From assembly GCF_001653135.1 (NCBI RefSeq), contig NZ_BDDS01000005.1, positions 277,198-341,197 of the forward strand: a stretch of DNA of 64,000 nucleotides, given 5' to 3'. Shown piece after piece: positions 9,005 to 17,669 of the stretch. Both the position numbers and the translations under genes were made by a program. Each line of letters begins with the position of its first letter. Within the stretch, counting starts at the first letter, position 1. Source of the stretch: Pseudoalteromonas neustonica. Lineage in GTDB: Bacteria; Pseudomonadota; Gammaproteobacteria; Enterobacterales; Alteromonadaceae. The notes under the pieces are model-generated. The model searched no databases, was not told the origin of the DNA, and was given only the letters and a program-made list of their open reading frames with translations.

Positions 9005-9690
9005 TACGAAGAAATAACTACATTGATTTAATGAGAGCTACCGCAATTATATTGATGGTAGCTTTTCATTTTGTCTGGGATTTAAACTATTTTGGTTATA
9101 TTAGAACAGACATACCTAACGGCTTTTTCTGGAAAGAGCTAAGAGCAATAATTGTAAGTTTGTTCTTGTTTTCTGTTGGTGCCAGTCTGGTTTATTCCTA
9201 TCAAGGTGGTATATCAGCGAAGAAATTAGCTTGGCGAACGGTTAAGATATCTAGTGCTGCGTTACTAGTGACTTTATCCTCACTATTTACCTTGCCAGAA
9301 CATTGGATTTACTTTGGTATTTTACACTTCATAGCAGTTGCAACACTTCTATTAGTTTGGTTGGTGGGGAAACCTAAACTTGCTTTGCTGCTATCTTTAT
9401 TTATTTTTAGCGCATACATAGCGATAGAAATACCGTGGAATTGGCCTTTTAGCTATATTGAACAATATATTTCAAAACATCCTAGTGACTTGGTTACTCT
9501 TTTTCCTTGGTTGGCTTTGCCCTTGCTCGGTATCTGGGCTGCAAATTTCCGAATCTTTCGTCTGGCTCCCGCCAATCAACATGCGATAAACCCTTATTTG
9601 ACATTGCTTAGTCAACACTCTTTACTGATTTATTTACTTCACCAACCTTTGCTTTTTGCTGGCTTTAGCGCTATCGAATGGATCAATTGA
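8995..9690 (+). CDS. DUF1624 family multi-pass membrane protein (HGSNAT-like acyltransferase fold)
   Basis: A 231-residue polytopic membrane protein. The start YIDLMRATAIILMVAFHFVWDLNYF is the signature of the DUF1624 / heparan-alpha-glucosaminide N-acetyltransferase catalytic family (R-A-x-A-I..MV.FH..WDL). Six or seven hydrophobic segments follow, ending in LLIYLLHQPLLFAG. The substrate is unknown. TTG 8995 is used because the next in-frame ATG (9031) falls inside the conserved first motif; the gene then overlaps the end of copB by 10 nt. It is not a known metal-resistance gene, which is notable in this context. Confidence 0.72.
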   Translation: MVLIRRNNYIDLMRATAIILMVAFHFVWDLNYFGYIRTDIPNGFFWKELRAIIVSLFLFSVGASLVYSYQGGISAKKLAWRTVKISSAALLVTLSSLFTLPEHWIYFGILHFIAVATLLLVWLVGKPKLALLLSLFIFSAYIAIEIPWNWPFSYIEQYISKHPSDLVTLFPWLALPLLGIWAANFRIFRLAPANQHAINPYLTLLSQHSLLIYLLHQPLLFAGFSAIEWIN

Positions 9691-9692
9691 AT

Positions 9693-10529
9693 ATGAAAGT
9701 CCTCTATTTCGGAAATAATCTCTTTTCAAACTGTTTAACATTTATGGTTAACCAAGGCTTTAGTGTTGAAGCTGTTTATATTAATGATGTAGAGGAAAAC
9801 GCAAGTATCGTTAAACGAATTTGTGGCATACATAAGATAATGACACATTCTTTAAGACCGACTAAAGAAGAACTTGATGAATATATAAAATCTGGAGTAA
9901 CTCTTTTTGTCGTTGCTGACTATGGATATAGACTGCCCATAACAGATATAAAATATGCCTTTAATATTCATCCCTCACTTTTACCTAAAGGTAGAGGCCC
10001 TACGCCATTAACTTACATTGTGGATCTACCAGAATTTGCAGGTGTAAGCATACACAAAATCACATATATGCTTGATGGCGGAGATATCTTACTCCAAGAA
10101 CAATTTGAAGTAGGACAAAATGAATCCATTTCCTCCTTAATGGTGAAGTCAAGCTTACTTGCGGAATCTTTACTGCAAACCTTGTTAAATGATCTCGAAA
10201 CTATCTATGAGAGTGCTACGCCACAACAAAAACGATTAGCTACTTATTGGAAGCAACCTAGTATAGAAAGGAGAATCATGTCGTGGCTCAATGATACTCA
10301 ACAATTTAGGCAAGCAATACGTCAATATGGGCATTTTGGCATCTTAATAACAATTTATGAAGAGCTTTTTATTGTCAGCCAATTAGAGGTGGCCGATTTC
10401 AAACATGACTACAAGCTAGGCAGCATAATTTTTGAAGACCAAGCGCTGATTAGTGTGGCTATGAATGGTGGCTTTGCTGTTGTTTTTAAAAGTTCTATGG
10501 TGCTAGTAAACTCAGCAGTACTAGAGTAA
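9693..10529 (+). CDS. Formyltransferase-like protein (methionyl-tRNA formyltransferase N-domain fold)
   Basis: About 278 residues. The N-terminal two-thirds matches the formyl_trans_N fold: MKVLYFGNN start, the catalytic Asn-x-His segment FNIHPSLLPKGRGPTPLTY, and the Asp-containing loop MLDGGDILLQEQ. The C-terminal ~90 residues (SIERRIMSWLNDTQQFRQAIR...) resemble the tail of formyltransferases acting on sugars or amino acids. The substrate is unknown. It is unlikely to be the housekeeping Fmt, given the position and divergence. ATG 9693, just after the previous stop, gives the usual start MKVLYFG; ATG 9678 would add five residues. It forms a pair with the DUF1624 gene. Confidence 0.7.
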   Translation: MKVLYFGNNLFSNCLTFMVNQGFSVEAVYINDVEENASIVKRICGIHKIMTHSLRPTKEELDEYIKSGVTLFVVADYGYRLPITDIKYAFNIHPSLLPKGRGPTPLTYIVDLPEFAGVSIHKITYMLDGGDILLQEQFEVGQNESISSLMVKSSLLAESLLQTLLNDLETIYESATPQQKRLATYWKQPSIERRIMSWLNDTQQFRQAIRQYGHFGILITIYEELFIVSQLEVADFKHDYKLGSIIFEDQALISVAMNGGFAVVFKSSMVLVNSAVLE

Positions 10530-10676
10530 TTCGTATATTAAAAGTGTGTATAAAATGTTTTGAAGCAGACTTTAAGGGCTAGGTTAGAACGTAGGTTTTA
10601 GTTCAAAGGTTGATCAAGATCATAAAATTATTTTTATAAAGTGGCTAATATTGTAGGTGCTAAAGAAGGAATGATA

Positions 10677-11099
10677 ATGTTTGGACTTTTCAGGTGGTTT
10701 AAAATAGTAATAATAACTGTGTTGCTTACGCAGCATGGCTTTGCGATTGCTAAACCAATGAATTGTGAAGAGCATCATAATGGCTCATCCGACACGCATA
10801 TTATACAACCAAGCAAAAATATGCATCATCAATCAATGATTGACAATAGTCACTATCACACTGAAAATTCGCAAGATTCTAAAAACCGTCATGGTGATGA
10901 AGACTGTGAAAAATGTAAAGCTGGTGATTGTGTTTGTTGTGAAGGCGGTTTTTGTACAAGCTTTCATTTAAATGCCTATCTTGTGCAAGCGCAAGACGAA
11001 GGTATTTGCAATATTCATTCTGAGCTAATTCTACAGCGTACACCCCTACCAAAATCTGGTATCCATCTCTTACTTTATCGTCCACCAATTATTGGCTAA
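10677..11099 (+). CDS. Small secreted His/Cys-rich protein with C-terminal RPP motif (CopL/DUF2946-like)
   Basis: A 140-residue protein: signal segment FKIVIITVLLTQHGFAIA, then a His-rich stretch (EEHHNG, NMHHQSM, HYHTEN) and a Cys-rich block (DCEKCKAGDCVCCEGGFC) with many potential soft-metal ligands, ending in GIHLLLYRPPIIG. A short hydrophobic C-terminus ending in (Y/F)RPP is typical of CopL/DUF2946-like small metal-resistance proteins. ATG 10677 is chosen because AAGAAGGA ends at 10670, leaving a 6-nt spacer; ATG 10671 would leave none. Periplasmic metal binding is inferred. Compare the gene at 27144-27515, with the same plan. Confidence 0.68.
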   Translation: MFGLFRWFKIVIITVLLTQHGFAIAKPMNCEEHHNGSSDTHIIQPSKNMHHQSMIDNSHYHTENSQDSKNRHGDEDCEKCKAGDCVCCEGGFCTSFHLNAYLVQAQDEGICNIHSELILQRTPLPKSGIHLLLYRPPIIG

Positions 11100-11404
11100 T
11101 CACAGGATCAGTGCGTCTTTTTTTCGCCACTCCCATCAAAAATAGAATGACTTATTCATTGATTTAAATAATCAATTGTTTTGAACGATTAGTACGATAT
11201 TTTGAAGGCACTATGAAAATGCTCAAGTTATTGCCATTTACAGTAATTAATACTGTCGATTTTGACCGAGATTTCTCTTTTACCAAAAAATTAGTTTTTA
11301 GCTTTTGCATTATTAATCACGAATAATCACTTGACCTGTGTCTTAGACACAGGTCTAAGCTGTAGGTGAGATTACAAACTTAGGTGAAGAACTAAGGAGT
11401 GAAC
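11100..11404 (+). other. Intergenic region before the copper ATPase operon
   Basis: About 300 bp without a gene. The only clear structure is the MerR-type promoter at 11331-11361. The T-run at 11116-11124 follows no strong stem. Confidence 0.6.
11331..11361 (+). promoter_or_regulatory. MerR/CueR-type promoter and operator
   Basis: TTGACC (11331-11336) and TAAGCT (11356-11361) are separated by 19 bp, the over-long spacer typical of MerR-activated promoters. The spacer holds a perfect dyad, GACCTGTGTC-tta-GACACAGGTC (11333-11355). It lies about 45 nt before the merR-family gene and would drive it with the ATPase and downstream genes, so the regulator is autoregulated (inference). Confidence 0.88.
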
Positions 11405-11818
11405 ATGAAAGTTGCAGAGCTGGCAAAAAGCCTTGGAACGACTGCTGATACGGTGCGCTATTACTCGCGATTGGGACTGTTAAAACCTGCCAAGTCAGTG
11501 AACGGCTACAAGTCATACTCGAATAAAGAAGTATCGAGACTTAAATTCATTTTAAGTGCCAGAAACCTTGGTTTTTCCGTTGTAGATATCAAGGAAATTA
11601 TTAATGAATCTGAAGATGGTAAAAGTGCGTGCCCATTAGTCAGAAGCCTGATCAAAGAGCGGCTCGAAGAAACAGAAAAACAGTTTCAAGCAATGTTGGC
11701 ACTTCGAGGAAAAATGTCTTCTGCGCTTTCTCGATGGGAAGAAATGGAAGACAAAGCACCGACTGCAAACATGGTTTGTCATCTCATCGAAAACTTTGAG
11801 CAAATTAAAAAAACATAG
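11405..11818 (+). CDS. MerR-family metal-responsive regulator (copper type by context)
   Basis: A 137-residue protein with an N-terminal winged helix-turn-helix (MKVAELAKSLGTTADTVRYY; ...GYKSYS) and a C-terminal dimerisation helix. It has only two likely metal-ligand cysteines, C76 (SACPLV) and C125 (MVCHLI), not the C-x7-C pair of E. coli CueR. It probably activates the dyad promoter directly upstream in response to Cu(I) or Ag(I). AAGGAG (11393-11398) is 6 nt before ATG 11405, so that start is preferred over GTG 11399. The ATPase gene follows 11 nt later. Confidence 0.88.
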   Translation: MKVAELAKSLGTTADTVRYYSRLGLLKPAKSVNGYKSYSNKEVSRLKFILSARNLGFSVVDIKEIINESEDGKSACPLVRSLIKERLEETEKQFQAMLALRGKMSSALSRWEEMEDKAPTANMVCHLIENFEQIKKT

Positions 11819-11829
11819 GAGGAAAAAGG

Positions 11830-14163
11830 GTGGCTACTAACACAAATATAAAAACTGAATCAGGCTGTTGCTGTCAGGCAAAAGCTCAATCCTCTTCGTG
11901 TAAAAGTAAGGAGAATACGTTGGAGAAAGTATCACATAACCAACAGCTTATCATTGAAGGCGCTGGGTGTGCTAGCTGTGTAGGCAAAATTGAAGGGGCA
12001 TTAAATGCAACTCTTGGAGTCGTCAGTGCGGAAATGAATTTTGCTGATAGGACTGTAACAGTTTCTGGGACAGCTAAGACAGAAGAATTGGTCAAAGCTG
12101 TTGAGTCTGTGGGGTATAACGCGAAGCCAATTGATGATAGCTCAGCAACAGATGCGCTTGATGAGAAAGAGGCGGCGGATTTTGCATATTACAAAAAGCT
12201 AATGCGCGATACGTTTATTGCCCTTTCACTCGGCGTTCCTTTGATGATCTACAGCATTGTAGTTGGAGAAATGACGGTTGAAACAAACCTTGAACGAATT
12301 TCTTGGTTGGTTGTAGGCATTTTAACTTTTGGTGTTATGTATTTTTCAGGCAAGCATTTCTATGTAGGAGCATGGAAGAGCTTCAAAAATCATTCAGCCA
12401 ATATGGACACCCTAATTGCTTTAGGAACAGGCACGGCTTGGTTGTATTCGATGGTTGTCGTGTTTGCACCTGACGCTGTTCCATTGATGGCACGGCATGT
12501 TTATTTTGAAGCTACCGCCATGATCATTGGCTTAATTGATTTAGGTTTAGCATTAGAAATCAAAGCCAGAGGTAAAACCTCTGAGGCCATTAAACGTCTT
12601 ATCGGCTTGCAAGCCAAAACAGCAACCGTGGTTCGTGACAACAAAGAAGTTCAGATAGGTATTGAGCAGGTTTTATTTAACGATATTGTGAAGGTAAAAC
12701 CGGGTGAAAAAATTCCCGTCGATGGCGTGGTATTGGAAGGACACACCTCTATTGATGAGTCCATGCTGACAGGCGAACCTATGCCTGCTGAAAAAGCTGA
12801 AGAAGATGAGGTTGTCGCAGGTACTTTGAACAAATCAGGCATGATTTTATTTAGAGCCACACGCGTTGGTAAAGACACGGCGCTTGCACAGATCATCAAT
12901 ATGGTGAAACGAGCACAAAATTCAAAACCGCCGATTGGCCGTTTGGCCGATGTTATTTCAGCTTTTTTCGTACCTGTCGTGATGATCACCTCTGTGTTAA
13001 GTGCGCTAGCATGGCTTAACTTTGGACCTGAGCCAGCCATTGCTTTTGCCATCGTTTCAGCAACTACTGTGCTTATTATTGCCTGCCCGTGTGCTTTAGG
13101 TTTGGCAACACCCATGTCTGTCATGGTGGGAGTAGGAAAAGCAGCAGAAGCCGGAGTGCTTATTCGCAACGGTGAGGCACTGCAAACCGCCTCTAAAATC
13201 ACTGCCATGATTTTAGATAAAACGGGCACTATTACTGAAGGGGCACCTAAGGTAACCGATATTATTTTAGCAAAAGCTACTGACGAAAAAGACGTACTAC
13301 AGCTTGCAGCAAGTTTAGAAAGCGGCTCAGAGCATCCTTTAGCGCAAGCGATTGTTGAAAGTGCGTTAGATCAGGATATTGAGTTACTAAAAATTGAAGC
13401 CTTTAACGCCATTACGGGTTTTGGTGTAGAAGCAAGCTGCAACAACAAAGCCCTGCTTTTCGGAAACGATAAACTAATGAAGTTAAAAGGCATAGACCTC
13501 ACAGGCTTTGTTGAACAAGCACAGTCTTTAGCCAAAGAAGCCAAAACACCTATGTACTTTGCTGTAGATGGTGAACTTGCAGCAATCATTGCTGTTGCAG
13601 ATCCTATCAAGTCAGACTCAATCTCTGCTATCAAACGGCTTCAGGCTAATGGTATACGCGTCATCATGTTAACGGGTGATAACAAGGAAACCGCTGCCGC
13701 CGTAGCTAAAAAAGTGGGTATTAGTGAGTTTCTTGCTGAAGTGCTGCCAGAAGATAAAGCCAACAAGGTGAAAGAGCTACAAGAAGGCGGCGAAATTGTT
13801 GGTATGACAGGAGATGGCATCAACGATGCTCCTGCGCTAGCGTTAGCCGATGTTGGCTTCGCCATAGGCACAGGGACTGATGTAGCTATCGAAAGTGCTG
13901 ACATTACCCTAATGCGTGGTTCACTTCATGGCCTTGCTGATGCCATAGCGGTAAGCAAAGCTACTTTACGAAATATCAAACAAAACTTGTTTGGCGCGTT
14001 TGTCTATAACGTAGCCGGGATTCCTTTTGCTGCGGGGGTTCTATATCCCTTCTTTGGCATTCTGCTTAGCCCTGTAATTGCAGGTGCTGCAATGGCGTTT
14101 TCGTCATTGACTGTAGTGTCAAATGCAAATCGACTTCGCTTTTTTAAAGCAAAAGAGCATTAA
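11830..14163 (+). CDS. Copper-exporting P1B-type ATPase (CopA/ActP family)
   Basis: A 777-residue inner-membrane ATPase. It opens with a Cys-rich segment (SGCCCQAKAQSSSC), then one HMA domain with GCASC (46-50), eight membrane segments, the CPC metal-transport motif (C419-P-C421), DKTGT (phosphorylated D463), SEHPLA, MLTGDN and GDGINDAPALA. All catalytic motifs are intact. CPC with an HMA domain indicates Cu(I)/Ag(I) export to the periplasm. GTG 11830 has AGGAGG 7 nt upstream. No symbol is given, to avoid confusion with the multicopper oxidase CopA at 6258. Several small membrane or periplasmic copper-handling genes follow in the same operon. Confidence 0.96.
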   Translation: MATNTNIKTESGCCCQAKAQSSSCKSKENTLEKVSHNQQLIIEGAGCASCVGKIEGALNATLGVVSAEMNFADRTVTVSGTAKTEELVKAVESVGYNAKPIDDSSATDALDEKEAADFAYYKKLMRDTFIALSLGVPLMIYSIVVGEMTVETNLERISWLVVGILTFGVMYFSGKHFYVGAWKSFKNHSANMDTLIALGTGTAWLYSMVVVFAPDAVPLMARHVYFEATAMIIGLIDLGLALEIKARGKTSEAIKRLIGLQAKTATVVRDNKEVQIGIEQVLFNDIVKVKPGEKIPVDGVVLEGHTSIDESMLTGEPMPAEKAEEDEVVAGTLNKSGMILFRATRVGKDTALAQIINMVKRAQNSKPPIGRLADVISAFFVPVVMITSVLSALAWLNFGPEPAIAFAIVSATTVLIIACPCALGLATPMSVMVGVGKAAEAGVLIRNGEALQTASKITAMILDKTGTITEGAPKVTDIILAKATDEKDVLQLAASLESGSEHPLAQAIVESALDQDIELLKIEAFNAITGFGVEASCNNKALLFGNDKLMKLKGIDLTGFVEQAQSLAKEAKTPMYFAVDGELAAIIAVADPIKSDSISAIKRLQANGIRVIMLTGDNKETAAAVAKKVGISEFLAEVLPEDKANKVKELQEGGEIVGMTGDGINDAPALALADVGFAIGTGTDVAIESADITLMRGSLHGLADAIAVSKATLRNIKQNLFGAFVYNVAGIPFAAGVLYPFFGILLSPVIAGAAMAFSSLTVVSNANRLRFFKAKEH

Positions 14164-14174
14164 GGAGAATCACA

Positions 14175-14528
14175 ATGATGGTTATTAACTTATTAGGCTT
14201 AATGTTAATCGCGCTGATTGTTTGGTGGTTTTGGCTATATAAACCCAATAAAACAATCGTTCAAGGTAATGAAGTACTCATTGAAGTGAGGGATGGTGTG
14301 TATTCCCCATCCTCAATTCAGGTGTCTGCTAGCCAACCTGTCACTCTGAAGTTTATGCGCAAAGATCAATCCCCCTGCGCTGAAACAATGCTTATTCCTT
14401 CATTGGATATAAGCGAACAGCTTAAATTAAATGAAATTACTCAAATTACCCTATTGAACTTATCACCGGGAGAGCATGAGTTTCACTGTCAGATGCAAAT
14501 GTATCGCGGTGTCTTAAAAGTCGTTTAG
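14175..14528 (+). CDS. Membrane-anchored cupredoxin-like protein
   Basis: A 117-residue protein with an N-terminal membrane anchor (LLGLMLIALIVWWFWLY) and a small cupredoxin domain facing the periplasm. Likely copper ligands are the Cys in SPCAETM and the closing motif EFHCQMQMYRG (His, Cys, Met). It starts 11 nt after the ATPase stop with AGGAG upstream and probably accepts or carries exported copper (inference). Confidence 0.82.
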   Translation: MMVINLLGLMLIALIVWWFWLYKPNKTIVQGNEVLIEVRDGVYSPSSIQVSASQPVTLKFMRKDQSPCAETMLIPSLDISEQLKLNEITQITLLNLSPGEHEFHCQMQMYRGVLKVV

Positions 14529-14537
14529 GAGGGCAAT

Positions 14538-14873
14538 ATGAAAAATCAACACCCTAATTTTTGGTCAACACCTACAGGCTGGGCTGCACTGGCACTTATT
14601 GCCGCAGTGACCTACTTCTTAGTGCTTGAGCATGGTCAACATATGCTGCAATTTCTTCCCTACTTGATTTTATTGCTATGCCCCTTGATGCACGTATTTA
14701 TGCATGGCAGTCATGGTAAACATGGTCACGATCATTCACATGCGCCTGATGAAAAAAAGGAAGAGAGCTTTCAAGAACTCACGGATAAAAATGCAGCCTA
14801 TCGCGATGGCTACATACAAGGGTTAGAAAAGGCACGTAAGGAATCACATAAAAAGGAGAGCAGTGATGAATGA
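14538..14873 (+). CDS. DUF2933 small membrane protein, His-rich
   Basis: A 111-residue protein with two membrane segments (GWAALALIAAVTYFLVLEHG and LPYLILLLCPLMHVFMHG) joined as in DUF2933 proteins, followed by a His-rich segment (HGSHGKHGHDHSHAPDE) and a charged tail. The HM/HMH and His cluster are plausible copper ligands. DUF2933 genes commonly sit next to the isoprenylcysteine methyltransferase-like gene in copper islands, as here. Its end overlaps the next gene by 8 nt. Confidence 0.85.
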   Translation: MKNQHPNFWSTPTGWAALALIAAVTYFLVLEHGQHMLQFLPYLILLLCPLMHVFMHGSHGKHGHDHSHAPDEKKEESFQELTDKNAAYRDGYIQGLEKARKESHKKESSDE

Positions 14874-15531
14874 AACATATGATTATGGCTTATGGTCAAT
14901 GGTGATACTGAACTCAGCAATTTTTATCTTTTTTGCCTTTAGTTTTGTCAAACCAAAAACATCAACTGATTGGAGAAGTCTAAGCGCGTTCTCTGCCTTT
15001 ATTGTTGCCCTATTTACTGAAATGTATGGCTTTCCTTTAACTATCTATTTTCTGTCGGGGTGGCTGACGGAGACCTATCCAGAAGTAAATTTCTTTGCGC
15101 ATGAAAATGGGCATTTATTACATACTTTCTTTGGATTTCAAGGTGATGCCCATTGGGACCCATTTCATATAGTGAGTATGGTGTTAATTGTTGCAGGTTT
15201 CTTTATGTTGTCTTCAGCATGGAATGTATTGCATCACGCGCAAAAACATCATCAATTGGCTACAACTGGATGGTATGCAAGGTGTCGCCACCCACAGTAT
15301 GTAGCTTTCATTCTAATCATGTTCGGCTTTTTATTGCAGTGGCCGACAATCCCAACACTTGCGATGTTTCCGATCTTAGTCGTTGTTTACGTCAAGCTAG
15401 CGAAACGCGAAGAAGCACAAGCGATTGCTGAGTTTGGTTCGGAGTACCACAGGTATATGGAATCGACACCAAGTTGGATCCCAAATTTTAATAAAAGTGT
15501 AGAAGGTAAAAATCATGAAAACGTTAACTAA
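14866..15531 (+). CDS. Isoprenylcysteine carboxyl methyltransferase-like membrane protein
   Basis: A 221-residue polytopic membrane protein with the ICMT/PEMT methyltransferase signature near the end: GWYARCRHPQYVAFILIMFG (the RHPQY motif binds S-adenosylmethionine), and REEAQAIAEFGSEYHRYMESTPSWIP (E-x2-y loop). The methyl acceptor in bacteria is unknown. ATG 14866 has AAGGAG 7 nt upstream and is preferred over GTG 14863. It is overlapped by 17 nt at its 3' end by the next gene. Confidence 0.83.
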   Translation: MNETYDYGLWSMVILNSAIFIFFAFSFVKPKTSTDWRSLSAFSAFIVALFTEMYGFPLTIYFLSGWLTETYPEVNFFAHENGHLLHTFFGFQGDAHWDPFHIVSMVLIVAGFFMLSSAWNVLHHAQKHHQLATTGWYARCRHPQYVAFILIMFGFLLQWPTIPTLAMFPILVVVYVKLAKREEAQAIAEFGSEYHRYMESTPSWIPNFNKSVEGKNHENVN

Positions 15532-15937
15532 ATCAATTTTATTTATTAGTTCACTACTTATAACCACTAGCTCATTTGCCCAAAACAATGAGCATAAGCA
15601 TGAAGGTGCGAACAAAGCTGATATGCATCAAGGCATGGCAATACCACATGAGAACATGGGAGAAATGCACAAAAAGATGATGGAAATGAAAAAGGAAGTC
15701 CATGCCATTAAAACTGAAAAAGATCCTGAAAAGCAACAGCAGATGATGGTTGAACATCACCGTTCAATGATGAAGATGATGCAATCCATGCACAAAAACA
15801 TGGAAGAAATGCCAATGCATCAACAAATCAAGATGGCTGAACATCATTTAGAAATGATGGGGAACATGATGCCGCAGATGAACCGTAAAATGGAAGAAAT
15901 GAAAGATAGCAATCAACAGCATTCACACAAACATTAG
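15515..15937 (+). CDS. Secreted Met/His-rich protein
   Basis: A 140-residue protein with a signal peptide (cleavage near SSFAQN) and a mature part rich in Met and His (MHQGMAIPHENMGEMHKKMMEM, in two runs; HHRSMMKMMQSMHKNM; HSHKH), predicted helical. Low complexity with regularly spaced Met/His suggests periplasmic Cu(I)/Ag(I) buffering, as in the CusF or PcoE type of function though without obvious homology. The 5' end overlaps the methyltransferase gene by 17 nt. Confidence 0.75.
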   Translation: MKTLTKSILFISSLLITTSSFAQNNEHKHEGANKADMHQGMAIPHENMGEMHKKMMEMKKEVHAIKTEKDPEKQQQMMVEHHRSMMKMMQSMHKNMEEMPMHQQIKMAEHHLEMMGNMMPQMNRKMEEMKDSNQQHSHKH

Positions 15938-15947
15938 GAGAAAAATT

Positions 15948-16319
15948 ATGAGCGATTTAAATCATAGAGTTGGCGTTAAAGAGCAAAATTTAGTTGTTCG
16001 AAACCTAAAGCTTAGCAATGTCACAGAAGAAAGCTGTGACGAGTTAGTAAAAGAAATAGATCAGCTTTTTGGTATAGATGAAGTTAGTTACAACATCAAA
16101 GAAGGTGAAATACACCTTGCCTATGATGCCGCAAACGTAAGCCTTGATGGGATTGAGGAGGTAATCCGTAAGTATGGCGCAGATGTTCATGATGATTGGT
16201 GGACACATACTAAAGAAAGTTACTATAAATTTGTTGATCAGAACATCAAAGATAACTCTGTTCATAAGCCTTGGAGTTGTCATCAAGCACCTTCGGGGGC
16301 TGGCCGGAAAAACAAATGA
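15948..16319 (+). CDS. HMA-fold-like small protein lacking CxxC
   Basis: A 123-residue soluble protein. The central part (LVVRNLKLSNVTEESCDELVKEIDQLFGIDEVSYNI... and IEEVIRKYGADVHDDWW) follows the beta-alpha-beta plan of heavy-metal-associated domains, but the metal-binding CxxC is replaced by VTEESC with a single Cys. A tail carries SCHQAPSG. It may be a cation-binding or regulatory partner of the ATPase; this is inferred. It lies 10 nt after the previous gene. Confidence 0.6.
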   Translation: MSDLNHRVGVKEQNLVVRNLKLSNVTEESCDELVKEIDQLFGIDEVSYNIKEGEIHLAYDAANVSLDGIEEVIRKYGADVHDDWWTHTKESYYKFVDQNIKDNSVHKPWSCHQAPSGAGRKNK

Positions 16320-16369
16320 ATTCATAAAAAAGTGTATAGATAATTAGTTAGTCAAATGAGGTAACAGTG

Positions 16370-16720
16370 ATGAAAACACCCTATATAAAAGCTCTTTTAT
16401 TGCTTACATTCGGTTTATATTTAGTGGGTTGTTCCAATACCACTTTTTATCATAAATACATGGTGAGAGGTCAGGTAGTAGAAAGTTCTGATAATCGAAC
16501 TCTAATCTGTATTGGTGCTAAGCATGGCGCAGAGGTTGGGCAAAAATACAGTGTTATTAGATTCCATGAAAGAATAGTATTGAGTGAAGGTGAAGATCCC
16601 TACACTATCGAAAAGGTAGGAACGGTACAAATTACTAAAATTGTGAATGATCATTTCGCAACTGTAAAGCTAGTGTCTGGTGACATTGCAGCGAAAGATA
16701 TGGTGGAACTTGAAAACTAA
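16370..16720 (+). CDS. Small lipoprotein of unknown function
   Basis: A 116-residue lipoprotein with lipobox LVGC (near residue 21). The mature part (RGQVVESSDNRTLICIGAKHGAEVGQKYSVIR ... VGTVQITKIVNDHFATVKLVSGDIAAKDMVEL) looks like a small beta domain. I do not recognise a family with certainty; the GAKHGAEVGQ pattern resembles ligand loops in other small copper-island lipoproteins. ATG 16370 follows GAGGT. It is the last gene of the rightward copper operon. Confidence 0.62.
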   Translation: MKTPYIKALLLLTFGLYLVGCSNTTFYHKYMVRGQVVESSDNRTLICIGAKHGAEVGQKYSVIRFHERIVLSEGEDPYTIEKVGTVQITKIVNDHFATVKLVSGDIAAKDMVELEN

Positions 16721-16724
16721 TAAA

Positions 16725-16744
16725 GTGGTGGCGAAAGCCACCAC
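16725..16744 (+). terminator. Stem-loop after the copper operon
   Basis: GTGGTGGC (16725-16732) - GAAA tetraloop - GCCACCAC (16737-16744) is a perfect 8-bp stem 5 nt after the lipoprotein stop. There is no T-run after it, so it may be an RNA-stabilising hairpin rather than an intrinsic terminator. Confidence 0.45.
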
Positions 16745-16936
16745 AAGAGCATAACAATAAAACTTAATGAAAAAACTTTAGTGTTATTTTGTACAACCTT
16801 TGAGATTGTTTGCTCAGTTCTGGTTATCTTGATGCCAGTACGACAGAAAAAATGTTACATATGAATTAGAAAGGTGTGGGCTGGCATCCTAGGTCTAATC
16901 TTAACAGTTAAGGGGCCGCCGAATAGAGCTATACCT

Positions 16937-17668
16937 TTACATCAGCAGCATAATCAATGCTCCCGCGATCATAAATAAGTTTTCAGATAGCGATACAAAT
17001 CCAAGTGGCACACTGCTATCGCCGCCTACACAGGCACACTTTAACTGGCGTTTGTCGATGTAAACGGCTTTGAAAACTGAAATTGCTCCAACTGTGCCGA
17101 TAAACAATGAAAATGGTGCCACTGCGAGAGGCTGTAGTTGGGCAACCATACCAATACCTGCATATGCTTCAATGAAGGGATAAATATAACCATATCTTAT
17201 CCATCTCATCGCTAGTAAATCATAAGTAATAAACGAATTTGTGAAACTGTATAGGTCTTTCAGTTTTTGCACCGCTAAGAGCGTCATTGAAAAAGCTATA
17301 AATAGCATCAGTGTTCTGATGGAGATAAATGAGCCGGAAGCAAAATGTTGAGATGCGACAGCAAGAAGTGCAGCTATCGAGAAAATGGCTACAACGGGCG
17401 TGTAGGTTGTGCCAGTTTGACCTGCTTCATCTTTACCAAAATACTCTCTTAAGTCATCGTATCCTCCGACACGCTTTCCTTCAATAAAGGTTTGTGGCGT
17501 AGTTTTGACATCATGCTTAGCTTTGAAGTCATCAGCTTGTTGTCTTGACGTGAGCTTATGATCTTCTACATCATACCCTTGCCTCTCCAGCAAATCTTTC
17601 GACCTTAAACCATAGGGGCAGATATGTTCGTCAGTGACCATTCTGTACAGGGTAGCTGTCTTAGTCAT
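16937..17668 (-). CDS. Glutaredoxin-MauE/DoxX-like membrane fusion protein
   Basis: A 243-residue fusion. The N-terminal ~80 residues form a glutaredoxin-like domain with CPYG (C17; a monothiol version of CPYC) and TTPQTFIEGKRVGGYDDL. The rest is a four-helix membrane domain of the MauE/DoxX type with a Cys pair near the end (LKCACVGGDSSVPLGF). MauE-like proteins support disulfide formation in methylamine dehydrogenase biogenesis; here a thiol-redox role in the copper response is inferred. It is encoded convergently to the copper operon and follows the DUF305 gene by 1 nt, with GGAGA before its ATG. Confidence 0.8.
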   Translation of the reverse strand: MTKTATLYRMVTDEHICPYGLRSKDLLERQGYDVEDHKLTSRQQADDFKAKHDVKTTPQTFIEGKRVGGYDDLREYFGKDEAGQTGTTYTPVVAIFSIAALLAVASQHFASGSFISIRTLMLFIAFSMTLLAVQKLKDLYSFTNSFITYDLLAMRWIRYGYIYPFIEAYAGIGMVAQLQPLAVAPFSLFIGTVGAISVFKAVYIDKRQLKCACVGGDSSVPLGFVSLSENLFMIAGALIMLLM

Positions 17669-17669
17669 C

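Noticed and set aside
12651..13229. Long minus-strand frame opposite the copper ATPase
   Set aside because: It lies entirely inside an intact P-type ATPase gene and has a low-complexity Ala/Thr/Ser composition.
16831..16888. Inverted pair GATGCCAG / CTGGCATC as transposon ends
   Set aside because: The arms are only 8 bp with 42 nt between them, and there is no target duplication or second copy in the window.
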